Positions 34,277 through 43,116 of a DNA stretch of 64,000 nucleotides are shown here, in pieces (the first letter of the stretch is position 1; the number at the start of each line of letters is the position of its first letter). This DNA is from Clostridia bacterium (GTDB lineage: Bacteria > Bacillota_A > Clostridia > Oscillospirales > CAG-272). The stretch is from assembly GCA_017445115.1 (NCBI GenBank), contig JAFSUU010000064.1, forward strand, positions 4,557 to 68,556, in the 5' to 3' direction. The notes below the pieces were generated by a model, which saw only the letters and a list, made by a program, of their open reading frames with translations, was not told the origin of the DNA and ran no database searches. The position numbers and the translations under genes were made by a program.

Positions 34277-35406
34277 CAGAGAAATTTGAAGAGCCCTTGC
34301 TGGTGACGCAGGCTTCATTGCCCGATTACAAAAACTATATTGAAAGAATAAAAACAGTATGGGAAACCAAGTGGATCACCAATCAGGGACCGCTCCACAA
34401 TGAACTGGAACGAGAACTGAAAGAGTATTTGGGACTTGACAATATAACGCTTTTCTGCAACGGTCATCTGGCGCTTGATTGCGCTGTTAAATACTTATAC
34501 CATACATACGGCGGCGGAGAGATAATAACTACTCCGTTTACTTTCGTTTCTACGACGCATGCTATATCAATGAACGGATTCACGCCTGTATTCTGTGATA
34601 TAAAATCAACGGATTATACCATTGACGAAGATAAGATCGAACAATTGATAACCGATAAAACAGTGGCAATCGTCACGACCCACGTTTACGGATATCCGTG
34701 CAATGTTTCAAAAATAAACGAGATCGCAAATAAACACGGCCTCAAGGTGATCTATGATGCCGCTCATGCTTTCGGCGAAGAGATAAACGGCGTACCGATA
34801 GGAAAATTCGGGGATATTTCAATGTTTTCTTTTCATGCTACGAAAGTATTCAATACAATTGAAGGCGGTATGCTGAGTTTTGGCGATGATAAGCTCAAAA
34901 AAGTGTTTGACAATATGAAAAACTTCGGCATCGTGAATGCAGAAGAGATCGACTCTTTCGGATTGAACGCCAAAATGAATGAATTTCAGGCAGCGATGGG
35001 AATTGAAAATCTAAAGCAAACAGATAAAAACATCGAAAACAGGAAAAAGGCCGTTGAGGTGTATTACGATAGACTGTCTGAGCTCCCCGGAATGAAGTTG
35101 TCCGTGTTAAACCCGAACGTAAAGTATAATTATGCTTATATGCCTGTATTAATCGATGAAAAAGAATTCGGTTTGACAAGGGATCAATTGTATGAAAAAT
35201 TGACCGGATATAATGTATTTCCGCGTAAATATTTTTATCCACTAATCAGCAATATAAGCGTTTACAGTAACTTGAAAGCGGAAGTCGATACCGCAAATTA
35301 CGTATCAGACAGAGTTCTGTGCCTGCCTTTATTTGGCGCAATCAGAACGGAAGATGTCGAAAAGGTTTGCGATATCATCACCGAAGTAAGAGGTGAAGCA
35401 CGTTGA
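34273..35406 (+). CDS. DegT/DnrJ/EryC1/StrS-family sugar aminotransferase
   Basis: 377 residues. PLP lysine in FHATKVFNTIEGGML, with TTPFTFVSTTHAI, YDAAHAFG and the late ALPLFGAI-like end (CLPLFGAIRTEDVEKVC). Transfers an amino group to a nucleotide-linked ketosugar. No ketoisomerase or dehydratase is nearby, so the keto-sugar is made elsewhere. ATGA overlap with the acetyltransferase. Confidence 0.93.
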   Translation: MTEKFEEPLLVTQASLPDYKNYIERIKTVWETKWITNQGPLHNELERELKEYLGLDNITLFCNGHLALDCAVKYLYHTYGGGEIITTPFTFVSTTHAISMNGFTPVFCDIKSTDYTIDEDKIEQLITDKTVAIVTTHVYGYPCNVSKINEIANKHGLKVIYDAAHAFGEEINGVPIGKFGDISMFSFHATKVFNTIEGGMLSFGDDKLKKVFDNMKNFGIVNAEEIDSFGLNAKMNEFQAAMGIENLKQTDKNIENRKKAVEVYYDRLSELPGMKLSVLNPNVKYNYAYMPVLIDEKEFGLTRDQLYEKLTGYNVFPRKYFYPLISNISVYSNLKAEVDTANYVSDRVLCLPLFGAIRTEDVEKVCDIITEVRGEAR

Positions 35407-36446
35407 CAAAAAGAGAAATAAAAAAACGCCGTAAAAAGATCAGCTATCCTTATGCTGATACTGCGAATATTACGATACCGATTATGCATTGTTTCGACAA
35501 TAATTACGTCGTTCCTGCCGCAGTTTCTTTTTACTCAATGCTTGAAAATGCCTCGCCTGAATTTAATTATAAACTATATGTTTTACATACGGATATCACG
35601 GAGGAAAATCAAAATAAATTAAAAGATCTTGTCGACAGTTTCACTAACGCTTCAATAGAGTTTATCAATATGGAAAACCGGTTCAATGATATATGGAACG
35701 TTCTTGACAGCAAGTGTCATTATTCAAAAGAAATGTTTTATAAATTGTTGACCCCGTCTATTTTTCCGAGCTACGACAAAATCATTGTAACTGACGTTGA
35801 CGTTGTTTTCCTCGGCGATATTTCCGAAAGTTATTTTTCCATCGACCCGAATGATGACGATATTTATTTCAGCGGCATAAAACATGTTTTGCCCGCAAAC
35901 AGCTGGCTTGCTCAGTACTATAAAAGCTATGACGAGAAGTTTGGCGAAGGCGCGGTGGACAAATTGAAGATTTGCGCCGGATACATTGTAATGGATCTGA
36001 AAAATATGCGTAGAGATAATGCGGAAAAAATGTTTGTCGATTATCTTGCGGATAATTCTCACAGATTACTGCAGCCCGAGCAGGATACGATGAATTTTTG
36101 CTGCACTGAAAAAAACATTTACTACCTGCCTCTGAATAATCTTGTCTGCAGTTATTGTTATGACGTATTCAACACGAAAAAATCGCTGAAATCGGACATG
36201 AATTATTCTGCAAAGCAAATCAAATGCGCATTGAATAAGCCCATTCAGCTCCATTTTGCGACACATAAAAAGCCGTGGAACGACTCTTCGATAACAATGG
36301 CAGACGTTTGGTTTTTATATCTTGAAAAAACGGGTTTTGCTCAAGAATTATTGCAGAATGCTTATAACGAAATAAGCCGCAGTGAACGGATAAAAAAACT
36401 TCCGAAACGCATTTACAGAATAATCAATAAACCCAAGAAAGGGTAA
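35403..36446 (+). CDS. Glycosyltransferase family 8 protein
   Basis: 347 residues from TTG 35403, which overlaps the previous stop (TTGA) and has GAGGTG upstream. Begins after a basic 17-residue stretch with IPIMHCFDNNYVVPAAVSFYS, then KIIVTDVDVVFLGDIS with the D-x-D motif of GT8, CAGYIVMDLKNMR and QPEQDTMNF. Likely adds glucose or galactose to a surface glycan or teichoic acid-like polymer. Confidence 0.9.
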   Translation: MTKREIKKRRKKISYPYADTANITIPIMHCFDNNYVVPAAVSFYSMLENASPEFNYKLYVLHTDITEENQNKLKDLVDSFTNASIEFINMENRFNDIWNVLDSKCHYSKEMFYKLLTPSIFPSYDKIIVTDVDVVFLGDISESYFSIDPNDDDIYFSGIKHVLPANSWLAQYYKSYDEKFGEGAVDKLKICAGYIVMDLKNMRRDNAEKMFVDYLADNSHRLLQPEQDTMNFCCTEKNIYYLPLNNLVCSYCYDVFNTKKSLKSDMNYSAKQIKCALNKPIQLHFATHKKPWNDSSITMADVWFLYLEKTGFAQELLQNAYNEISRSERIKKLPKRIYRIINKPKKG

Positions 36447-36451
36447 TCGCC

Positions 36452-38002
36452 ATGCCGAGAGTCTCTATTCTTTTGACTTCTTACAATCATGAGAAATATA
36501 TAAAAGAAAGCGTTGAGAGCGTTTTAGCGCAGACTTTTGACGACTTTGAACTGCTGATAGTCGACGACCATTCCGTCGATTCTTCTTTTGACATTATAGA
36601 AAGTATAAATGATAAAAGGATTACTGCGATAAGAAATGTCAAAAACAACGGACCGGAATACGCATTTGAAATTCTGCATAATACGGCTAATTGTGAATAC
36701 GTAGCTATCGCAGATTCCGATAACGTATGGGAGAAAGACAAACTCGAAAAGCAGGTCAGATTTCTTGACAGTCACCCGGAATATACCGCCGTGTTTACAA
36801 GAGCCAGCATCATTGACGAAAACGGCGATTTCAGCCCGATCGGTTCAGATCCGGCGAGATCGATTTTTGAAGTCAAAAACAGAAGCCGTCAGGAATGGCT
36901 CAATCACTTCTTCTATAAAGGCAACTGTTTGTGCCATCCTTCCATTCTCATCAGAAGAGAAGCATATGAAGAATGCAATATGAAAGTCAGAGGGATGTGG
37001 CAAGGACCCGACTTATATAAATGGATCCGGCTATGCATAAAGCACGAGATTTACATATTGGATGATCGACTGATCAGATTCAGAATGCATAAACACAATA
37101 TCAGCGGTCCCGGAAATCTTTCCAGCGTATTGCGCGGAAGTAACGAGCTTTATCAGATATACAATTTGTTTTATGAAATTACCGAGGATGATTTCCCTTT
37201 GGTTTTCAAAGAAGCGTCGCAATATACGGTTAACGGAGAGATCAATATTAAATTTGCTCTGTCAAAACTGCTTTTGGAACTGGAGATCCCTGCTGCCAAA
37301 ACACTCGGATTGAACAAGCTTTTTGAACTGATAAATTCAAAAGAAAGCAGAGAACAGATCCTTCGTTTGTATCAATACGACGACGTCAGTTATAAGATCG
37401 ACGAAACAAACAATTCTCCGTATGTGTTAAAATGCTGGAGCAACAGTTTGAGCGTATGCAATGCAAAGCTGTATTATGATTACGGCGACGGTTTCAGCGA
37501 AGACAATTTTTCAGTCAACGACGTGATAACAGATGCGGCCGGGAATTATTATGTAGAGTTTACGGATATCGCCCCTTTTATAAACAAAAAAGGGTTGGTC
37601 GGCATTCGCTTTGATCCGTGCGAATTCTGCGCAAAAATAAAAATCGACGGAATTGAAGCTGACGGCAAAAAACTGGATTTTGAGCTAAACAAAAAGAACT
37701 ACGGCGACGGGCAGTATATCAGCCATAACGGTTACGACGTGTTTTACATTGACGATCCGTCGTATATCGTAAAGGGCGTTGAAAGTGGTGTCTCAAAAAT
37801 TGAAGTGTACGGAAAACTGTATGAATTGAGCATTTATGAAGCGCTTGATCTCAATAACCGCGTCACTCTGGCAAAAGCCTTGGAAAACTTCGAGAAAAAT
37901 CAGAATATTCTGGTTCGGATGACGATCAAGTTGACCCGGGCTATAAAAGCGGTATTAAGAAAACCATATCACGCAATTAAAAGATTATTCAAAAGGTCGT
38001 GA
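36452..38002 (+). CDS. Glycosyltransferase family 2 protein with long C-terminal extension
   Basis: 516 residues. GT2 domain (residues 1-230) opens VSILLTSYNHEKYIKESVES, with AIADSDNVWEKDKL and RVRGM...DLYKWIRL region. The last about 200 residues (IKIDGIEADGKKLDFELN, DVFYIDDPSYIVKG) are beta-rich and unlike GT2, perhaps a binding domain, and end in a basic tail KLTRAIKAVLRKPYHAIKRL. Six bases after the GT8 gene. Last of the locus. Confidence 0.85.
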   Translation: MPRVSILLTSYNHEKYIKESVESVLAQTFDDFELLIVDDHSVDSSFDIIESINDKRITAIRNVKNNGPEYAFEILHNTANCEYVAIADSDNVWEKDKLEKQVRFLDSHPEYTAVFTRASIIDENGDFSPIGSDPARSIFEVKNRSRQEWLNHFFYKGNCLCHPSILIRREAYEECNMKVRGMWQGPDLYKWIRLCIKHEIYILDDRLIRFRMHKHNISGPGNLSSVLRGSNELYQIYNLFYEITEDDFPLVFKEASQYTVNGEINIKFALSKLLLELEIPAAKTLGLNKLFELINSKESREQILRLYQYDDVSYKIDETNNSPYVLKCWSNSLSVCNAKLYYDYGDGFSEDNFSVNDVITDAAGNYYVEFTDIAPFINKKGLVGIRFDPCEFCAKIKIDGIEADGKKLDFELNKKNYGDGQYISHNGYDVFYIDDPSYIVKGVESGVSKIEVYGKLYELSIYEALDLNNRVTLAKALENFEKNQNILVRMTIKLTRAIKAVLRKPYHAIKRLFKRS

Positions 38003-38035
38003 TCTTGCGTTTTAACGTAACGATCGAAAAACAAT

Positions 38036-38123
38036 AGCCCCTTCAGGAATTCTGATAATATGTGTTTTTCACATATTAAGCGAGCGGTAACGCTCGTTAA
38101 GTATCAGACCTGAGGGGGCTTTT
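38036..38123. terminator. Three-way-junction terminator / structured RNA element
   Basis: Outer stem AGCCCC..CAGG with CCTGAGGGGGCT, second stem TCTGATA with TATCAGA, enclosing two hairpins: AATATGTG-TTTTT-CACATATT and AAGCGAGCG-GTAA-CGCTCGTT. TTTT follows on the plus strand. It lies between convergent genes and must stop both, but the branched fold is more elaborate than needed. Confidence 0.75.
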
Positions 38124-38163
38124 GTTGATTGTCGGCAGCAGATCAATCACTCAATTATTGAAA

Positions 38164-38319
38164 TTACGCCTCGGAGAACATATCCTTGCCGACTCCGCAG
38201 ACGGGACACTCGAAGTCTTCCGGAAGATCCTCGAATTTCGTGCCGGGAGCAATGCCGTTTTCGGGATCGCCGAGCTCCTCGTCGTATTCCCAGCCGCATG
38301 CGTCACAAACGTATTTCAT
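38164..38319 (-). CDS. Rubredoxin
   Basis: 51 residues: [18 protein letters not shown], then CPVCG. The two C-x2-C-G motifs and the acidic, aromatic middle ([17 protein letters not shown]) are those of rubredoxin, a small iron electron carrier. AAAGGAGATA precedes the ATG at 38319. It lies just downstream of the flavodiiron protein gene, its likely redox partner for oxygen or NO reduction. Confidence 0.95.
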   Translation of the reverse strand: MKYVCDACGWEYDEELGDPENGIAPGTKFEDLPEDFECPVCGVGKDMFSEA

Positions 38320-38352
38320 ATTGATATCTCCTTTCGTAAGATATATTTATAA

Positions 38353-40146
38353 TTATTGTATCGGTTCAAAATCGGCGGCGCCGTGTTTGCACAGCGGGCA
38401 GACGATGTCCTCGGGCAGCTCTTCGCCTTCATATACGTAACCGCAAACCTTGCAGACCCAGCCTTTTTTGCCTTCGGTCTGGGGCTTCGGCTTGACGTTC
38501 GACTGATAGTAGGTATAAGTCATCGTATCGAGTGTAGAAATGACTCTTGCTTCAGTCACGGTGCAGATAAACATTCCGTGGGTGTCGAGGTCGACGTAAT
38601 TCTCGACCTTCAGCGACATGAACGCGTTGATATATTTCGGCAGGAAGACGAGTCCGTTGTCGGAGCGGAGAACTTCGACGCCTTCGAATTTGTCGGTGTT
38701 CCTTCCGCTTCTGAATCCGTAAGACTCAAAGACGGAGAACGGCGCGTCGATCGAGAGGCAGTTGACGTTCATCTTGCCGGTCTGCTTGATTATATGGTGA
38801 GAATAGTTCTGTTTGTTGATGCAGACCGCGACTCTGTTCGGAGAGTTCGTGACCTGGGTGACCGTGTTGACGATAAGTCCGTTGTCGCGTCCGTTTTCGT
38901 CCTGAGACGTGACGACGTAAAGACCGTATCCAATCTTGAAGAGCGCCGTGAGGTCGTTCTTGTTTGCGGTCTCGTCGTGCTGTGCGAGGTAGTCGCGGCA
39001 GAGCTCTTCCGCAAGCGCTTCGACAGCCGCAGTCGACGTTTCGTTAAGTGCGGAGGTTATCTTCACGGTGTTTTCGCAGAACGTGATGTTCTTTGATTTT
39101 TCAAACATCGATCTCATGACCTTTGCCGCCTGAGGCGCCCAGCTTCCGTTCTCGATCAGCGCGACGGTGCGGTTCTGATATCCGCGCTCGGTCAGGTGTT
39201 CGATGAATGTTCTCATGAACGGGAAGATGTCCGCGTTATAAGTTGTCGTCGCGAGTACGAGACGTCCGTAGCGGAATGCGTCCTCCACCGCTTCTGCCAT
39301 ATCCTCTCTTGCAAGGTCGCAGACGACCACCTTCGGACAGCCTTTCGCCTTGAGCTTGTCGGCGAGCAGTTCTACCGCTTTCTTGGTGTTGCCGTAGACG
39401 GAGGTGTAGGCGATCATTATGCCTTCGCTCTCAACGCCGTATGAAGACCAGATGTTATAGAGATTGAGATAATAGCCGAGATCCTCTTTGAGTACCGGTC
39501 CGTGGAGCGGGCAGATGATCTCGATGTCAAGATTTGCTGCTTTTTTAAGTACCGCCTGGACCTGCGCACCGTATTTTCCGACGATACCGAAATAGTAGCG
39601 CCTTGCCTCGCATGCCCAGTCTTCGTCAGCGTCGGCAGCACCGAATTTGCCGAAGCCGTCCGCGGAGAAGAGCACTTTGTCGGTCGAGTCGTAAGTCATA
39701 ATGACTTCCGGCCAGTGTACCATTGCCGCCGTGACGAAATTCAGCGTGTGACGTCCGAGCACGAGCGTATCACCTTCGCCGACGACGATACGGCGGTCCT
39801 CAAACTCCGTGCCGAAAAAGTTTTTCATCATAGCAAACGCTTTAGCTGATGAAACAACTGTAGCCTTCGGATAGTTGGAGAGGAAATTCGCGATATTTGC
39901 CGAGTGGTCGGGTTCCATGTGCTGAACCACGAGGTAGTCGGGTTCACGTCCCGCGAGAGCTTTTGCGACGTTGTCGAGCCATTCGTGCGTGAAATTGCGG
40001 TCGACCGTGTCCATTACCGCGATCTTATTGTCAAGGATCACGTATGAGTTGTACGCCATTCCGTTCGGTACGACGTACTGTCCCTCGAAGAGGTCGATCT
40101 TTCTGTCGTTCACACCGACGTATCTGATATCGTTCGTAACAGTCAT
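38353..40146 (-). CDS. Flavodiiron protein with flavin reductase and rubredoxin domains
   Basis: 597 residues. Order: diiron beta-lactamase-like domain (HMEPDHSAN gives the H-x-E-x-D-H ligands, plus HWPEVIM and PLHGPVL), flavodoxin (IAYTSVYGNTKKAVE), flavin reductase-like domain (about 405-540, IGYGLYVVTSQ), and a C-terminal rubredoxin (CKVCGYVYEGE, CPLCKHGAADFEPI). This four-domain layout is self-sufficient for NAD(P)H-driven reduction of O2 to water or NO to N2O, protecting an anaerobe. AAGGAGATA precedes ATG 40146. Confidence 0.95.
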   Translation of the reverse strand: MTVTNDIRYVGVNDRKIDLFEGQYVVPNGMAYNSYVILDNKIAVMDTVDRNFTHEWLDNVAKALAGREPDYLVVQHMEPDHSANIANFLSNYPKATVVSSAKAFAMMKNFFGTEFEDRRIVVGEGDTLVLGRHTLNFVTAAMVHWPEVIMTYDSTDKVLFSADGFGKFGAADADEDWACEARRYYFGIVGKYGAQVQAVLKKAANLDIEIICPLHGPVLKEDLGYYLNLYNIWSSYGVESEGIMIAYTSVYGNTKKAVELLADKLKAKGCPKVVVCDLAREDMAEAVEDAFRYGRLVLATTTYNADIFPFMRTFIEHLTERGYQNRTVALIENGSWAPQAAKVMRSMFEKSKNITFCENTVKITSALNETSTAAVEALAEELCRDYLAQHDETANKNDLTALFKIGYGLYVVTSQDENGRDNGLIVNTVTQVTNSPNRVAVCINKQNYSHHIIKQTGKMNVNCLSIDAPFSVFESYGFRSGRNTDKFEGVEVLRSDNGLVFLPKYINAFMSLKVENYVDLDTHGMFICTVTEARVISTLDTMTYTYYQSNVKPKPQTEGKKGWVCKVCGYVYEGEELPEDIVCPLCKHGAADFEPIQ

Positions 40147-40177
40147 TCTTTTATCTCCTTATAAATTATTTTTTCGG

Positions 40178-41632
40178 TCAAACATTTTTCGTCGCGCCCT
40201 TAATCGCAGGGTACAGCCGGCGGAAGACATTGTATTTGCGCTCATAATAATCGTAGTTTCCGGGATCGGGGAGAACCGTCTCTTTTATTTTCACAGTACT
40301 CTTTGACGCCTCCTCGACAGTTGCGTATTCTCCGGCGCCGACCATTGCGAGGATAGCGCCGCCCATCGAAGGGCCCTGCTCTGTCTCGAGGATGTCTATC
40401 GGCATCTCAAACACGTCTGCGGCGATCTTTCTCCAGAGCGCGCTTTTTGCGCCGCCTCCGCAGAGAGTTGCCCGAAGCGGTACGACGCCGTTCGATTTTG
40501 CGACTTCAAAGCAGTCCTTCAGCGCGAAGGTCACGCCCTCCATTATCGCACGGCTCATCTCGCCTCTCGTTGAAGTTGAGGACAGACCGATAAACGCGCC
40601 TCTCGCCCTGACGTCGTTGTGAGGGCTGCGCTCGCCCGAAAGATAGGGAAGAAAAATAACGTCGCCCCTTCCCTCTTTTGCCGCTTCTTCGTCGATACCG
40701 TAATCTGCGTCTTTGATTATATCTTCAAGCCACCACTTTCTCGCGGAAGCCGCGGTCAGTATACAGCCCATCAGGTGCCATTTTCCGTTCGCGTGGGCGA
40801 ATGAGTGGAGCGCGCATTTTTCGTCGACGGAGAACGTGTCCTGCGGGATGAATACGGTGCCGCTCGTACCGAGCGAAACGTTGCAGCTCCCCGCCGTGAC
40901 GGCACCGGTGCCGAGCGCCGCAGCCGCGTTGTCTCCCGCTCCCGCGGTGACGATACAGTCCGGAAGTCCGAACTCCGGCTTGACTTTTCCGACGACGTCA
41001 AAGCTTTCGTGTAGCTTCGGCAGCCATTCGCTCTTAACGCGGCAGATCTCAAGCATACCGTCCGAATATTTTTTGTTCTTCACGTCGACAAGGAGCATTC
41101 CCGACGCGTCGGAATAGTCCGTAACGTGCGCCCCGGTGAGCATATACGTGAGGTAATCTTTCGGAAGCATTATCTTCGAGATCCTCGCGAAGTTTTCCGG
41201 TTCTTCGTCGTACATCCAAAGCAATTTCGGCGCAGTGAATCCGGCGAACGCAATGTTTCCGGTCATCTCGCGAAGGCGCTCTTTTCCGATCACTTCGTTC
41301 AGATACGAAGTCTGACGCTCGCATCTTCCGTCGTTCCACAAGATGCAAGGACGGATCACGCGGTCTTCATCATCGAGAGTCACAAGTCCGTGCATTTGTC
41401 CCGCGACCGAAAGCCCGCGGACTTCGCTTTCAATATTGCGCGAAAGCTCTTTTATGACCTCGCGCGCCGCCCTCAGCCATTCGGCGGGATCCTGTTCGGT
41501 CCATCCTTCGTGCGGGACCAGTACGGGATAATTCCGGCTTGACTCTTTATATATTCTGCCGGTCCTGTCCGCCAGTATGCCTTTGAGAGAGCTCGTGCCG
41601 AGGTCTATTCCTATGTAATAGTTTTTTTCCAT
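40178..41632 (-). CDS. xylB: Xylulokinase
   Basis: 484 residues. FGGY kinase: YIGIDLGTSSLKGILAD (phosphate 1), GWTEQDPAEWL, GQMHGLVTLD, TAGAGDNAAAALGTG, LPYLSGERSPHND, and LCGGGAKSALWRKIAADVF with IGVPID-like MPIDILE. Phosphorylates D-xylulose. Starts one base after the xylA stop without a strong site, suggesting translational coupling. Confidence 0.96.
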   Translation of the reverse strand: MEKNYYIGIDLGTSSLKGILADRTGRIYKESSRNYPVLVPHEGWTEQDPAEWLRAAREVIKELSRNIESEVRGLSVAGQMHGLVTLDDEDRVIRPCILWNDGRCERQTSYLNEVIGKERLREMTGNIAFAGFTAPKLLWMYDEEPENFARISKIMLPKDYLTYMLTGAHVTDYSDASGMLLVDVKNKKYSDGMLEICRVKSEWLPKLHESFDVVGKVKPEFGLPDCIVTAGAGDNAAAALGTGAVTAGSCNVSLGTSGTVFIPQDTFSVDEKCALHSFAHANGKWHLMGCILTAASARKWWLEDIIKDADYGIDEEAAKEGRGDVIFLPYLSGERSPHNDVRARGAFIGLSSTSTRGEMSRAIMEGVTFALKDCFEVAKSNGVVPLRATLCGGGAKSALWRKIAADVFEMPIDILETEQGPSMGGAILAMVGAGEYATVEEASKSTVKIKETVLPDPGNYDYYERKYNVFRRLYPAIKGATKNV

Positions 41633-41633
41633 A

Positions 41634-42950
41634 TCATTTACCGAAGAGTATTTGGTTCACTATGGATTCAAGATATTCCTGCCGTCCGCTTCCGGGAAGC
41701 GCCGGCACGCCGAGTTCATCCGCCTTTGCTGCAAGTTCGGCGAGAGTTGCCTCTCCTTTCCTTATTCTCTGACCGAGTTCTCCGTCAAAGCTTGAATACT
41801 TCTCTTTTATGAAAGAATCTATCCTTCCGTCTTCGATAATTTTCGCGGCGTTTATAAGTCCGAGCGCGAAAGTATCCATTCCGAGGATGTAGGAGATGAA
41901 CATATCTTCATACGTGTACGAAGGACGGCGGCACTTTGCATCGAAGTTAAAGCCTCCGGTCAGTCCTCCGGCTTTGATAACTTCAAGCATACACATCGTC
42001 GAGGTATACACGTCGAAAGGAAATTCGTCCGTGTCCCAGCCGAGAAGATAGTCGCCCTGGTTTGCGTCGATCGAACCGAGCATACCGTTTATCGCCGAGA
42101 TGCGAAGATCGTGCTCGAACGTATGTCCGGCGAGCGTCGCGTGATTTGCCTCTATGTTGAGTTTGAAATCGCGGTCAAGCCCGTACTGACGGAGAAATCC
42201 GATCGCTGTCGCGGCGTCGAAATCGTATTGATGCTTCATCGGTTCCTTCGGCTTCGGTTCGATGTAAAAATCGCCCTTGAAACCGATCGAACGTCCGTAT
42301 TCCACCGCCATTCTCATGAGTGACGCTATGTTTTCCTGTTCGAATTTTACATCTGTGTTGAGGAGCGTTTCGTAGCCTTCGCGTCCGCCCCAGAAAACGT
42401 ATCCGCGCCCGCCGAAGCGAACGGTAAGATCGAGCGCTTTCTTAATTTGTGCGGCGGCAAAGCAGTACACGTCAACGCTGTTTGTTGATCCGGCGCCGTT
42501 CATAAATCTCGGGTTCGAGAACATATTGGCGGTGCCCCACAGGCACTTCTTGCCGGTCTCCTTCATCTTTGCTTCTATGTAGTCCGCTATCTCGTCGAGA
42601 CGGCGGTTCGTCTCTTTTATGTCGTCCGCTTCTGGGACGAGGTCGACGTCGTGGAAGCAGAAATATTCCACACCGACCTTTTGCATGAACTCAAATCCCG
42701 CGTCGACTTTCGCTTTTGCGTGCTCCATCGTTCCGCGTGTGGCGCCGAAAGACTTGTCCGCAGTGTCTCTTCCGAACATATCCGTTCCGGCGGCGCCGAG
42801 ATTGTGCCACCAAGCCATTGCAAACGGTAGGTGCTCGCTCATTTTCTTGCCGAGAATAACGCGTTCCTTGTCGTAAAACTTAAAAGCAAGAGGGTTGCGG
42901 CTCTGTGCCCCCTCGAAAGGAATATTTCCTATATTTTTGAATAGTTCCAT
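41634..42950 (-). CDS. xylA: Xylose isomerase
   Basis: 438 residues, class II length. [18 protein letters not shown] and [11 protein letters not shown] (active His/Asp), [30 protein letters not shown] and [16 protein letters not shown] carry metal ligands. Converts D-xylose to D-xylulose. Start supported by GGAGGATAAAT. The 120 bases upstream have no regulator; xylose uptake genes are outside the window. Confidence 0.97.
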   Translation of the reverse strand: MELFKNIGNIPFEGAQSRNPLAFKFYDKERVILGKKMSEHLPFAMAWWHNLGAAGTDMFGRDTADKSFGATRGTMEHAKAKVDAGFEFMQKVGVEYFCFHDVDLVPEADDIKETNRRLDEIADYIEAKMKETGKKCLWGTANMFSNPRFMNGAGSTNSVDVYCFAAAQIKKALDLTVRFGGRGYVFWGGREGYETLLNTDVKFEQENIASLMRMAVEYGRSIGFKGDFYIEPKPKEPMKHQYDFDAATAIGFLRQYGLDRDFKLNIEANHATLAGHTFEHDLRISAINGMLGSIDANQGDYLLGWDTDEFPFDVYTSTMCMLEVIKAGGLTGGFNFDAKCRRPSYTYEDMFISYILGMDTFALGLINAAKIIEDGRIDSFIKEKYSSFDGELGQRIRKGEATLAELAAKADELGVPALPGSGRQEYLESIVNQILFGK

Positions 42951-43043
42951 ATTTATCCTCCGGAGTATTCATTTTCTAATACAATGATATCATTTAAGTC
43001 CGTCAAAGTCAATGAGAAATTACTTTAATATCAAATATATATA

Positions 43044-43072
43044 TTGCAAAATAACAAATCCGGTGATATAAT
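43044..43072 (+). promoter_or_regulatory. Promoter of the dockerin gene
   Basis: TTGCAA (43044-43049), 17-base spacer, TATAAT (43067-43072). Confidence 0.75.
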
Positions 43073-43116
43073 TGATTAGAACAGTTAATCATTTATGCGG
43101 AGAGAAAGGATCGGAA

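Noticed and set aside
43072..43116. Longer start of the dockerin gene
   Set aside because: It overlaps the -10 and has no ribosome site; the ATG at 43117 has AAAGGATCGG and starts the signal peptide.
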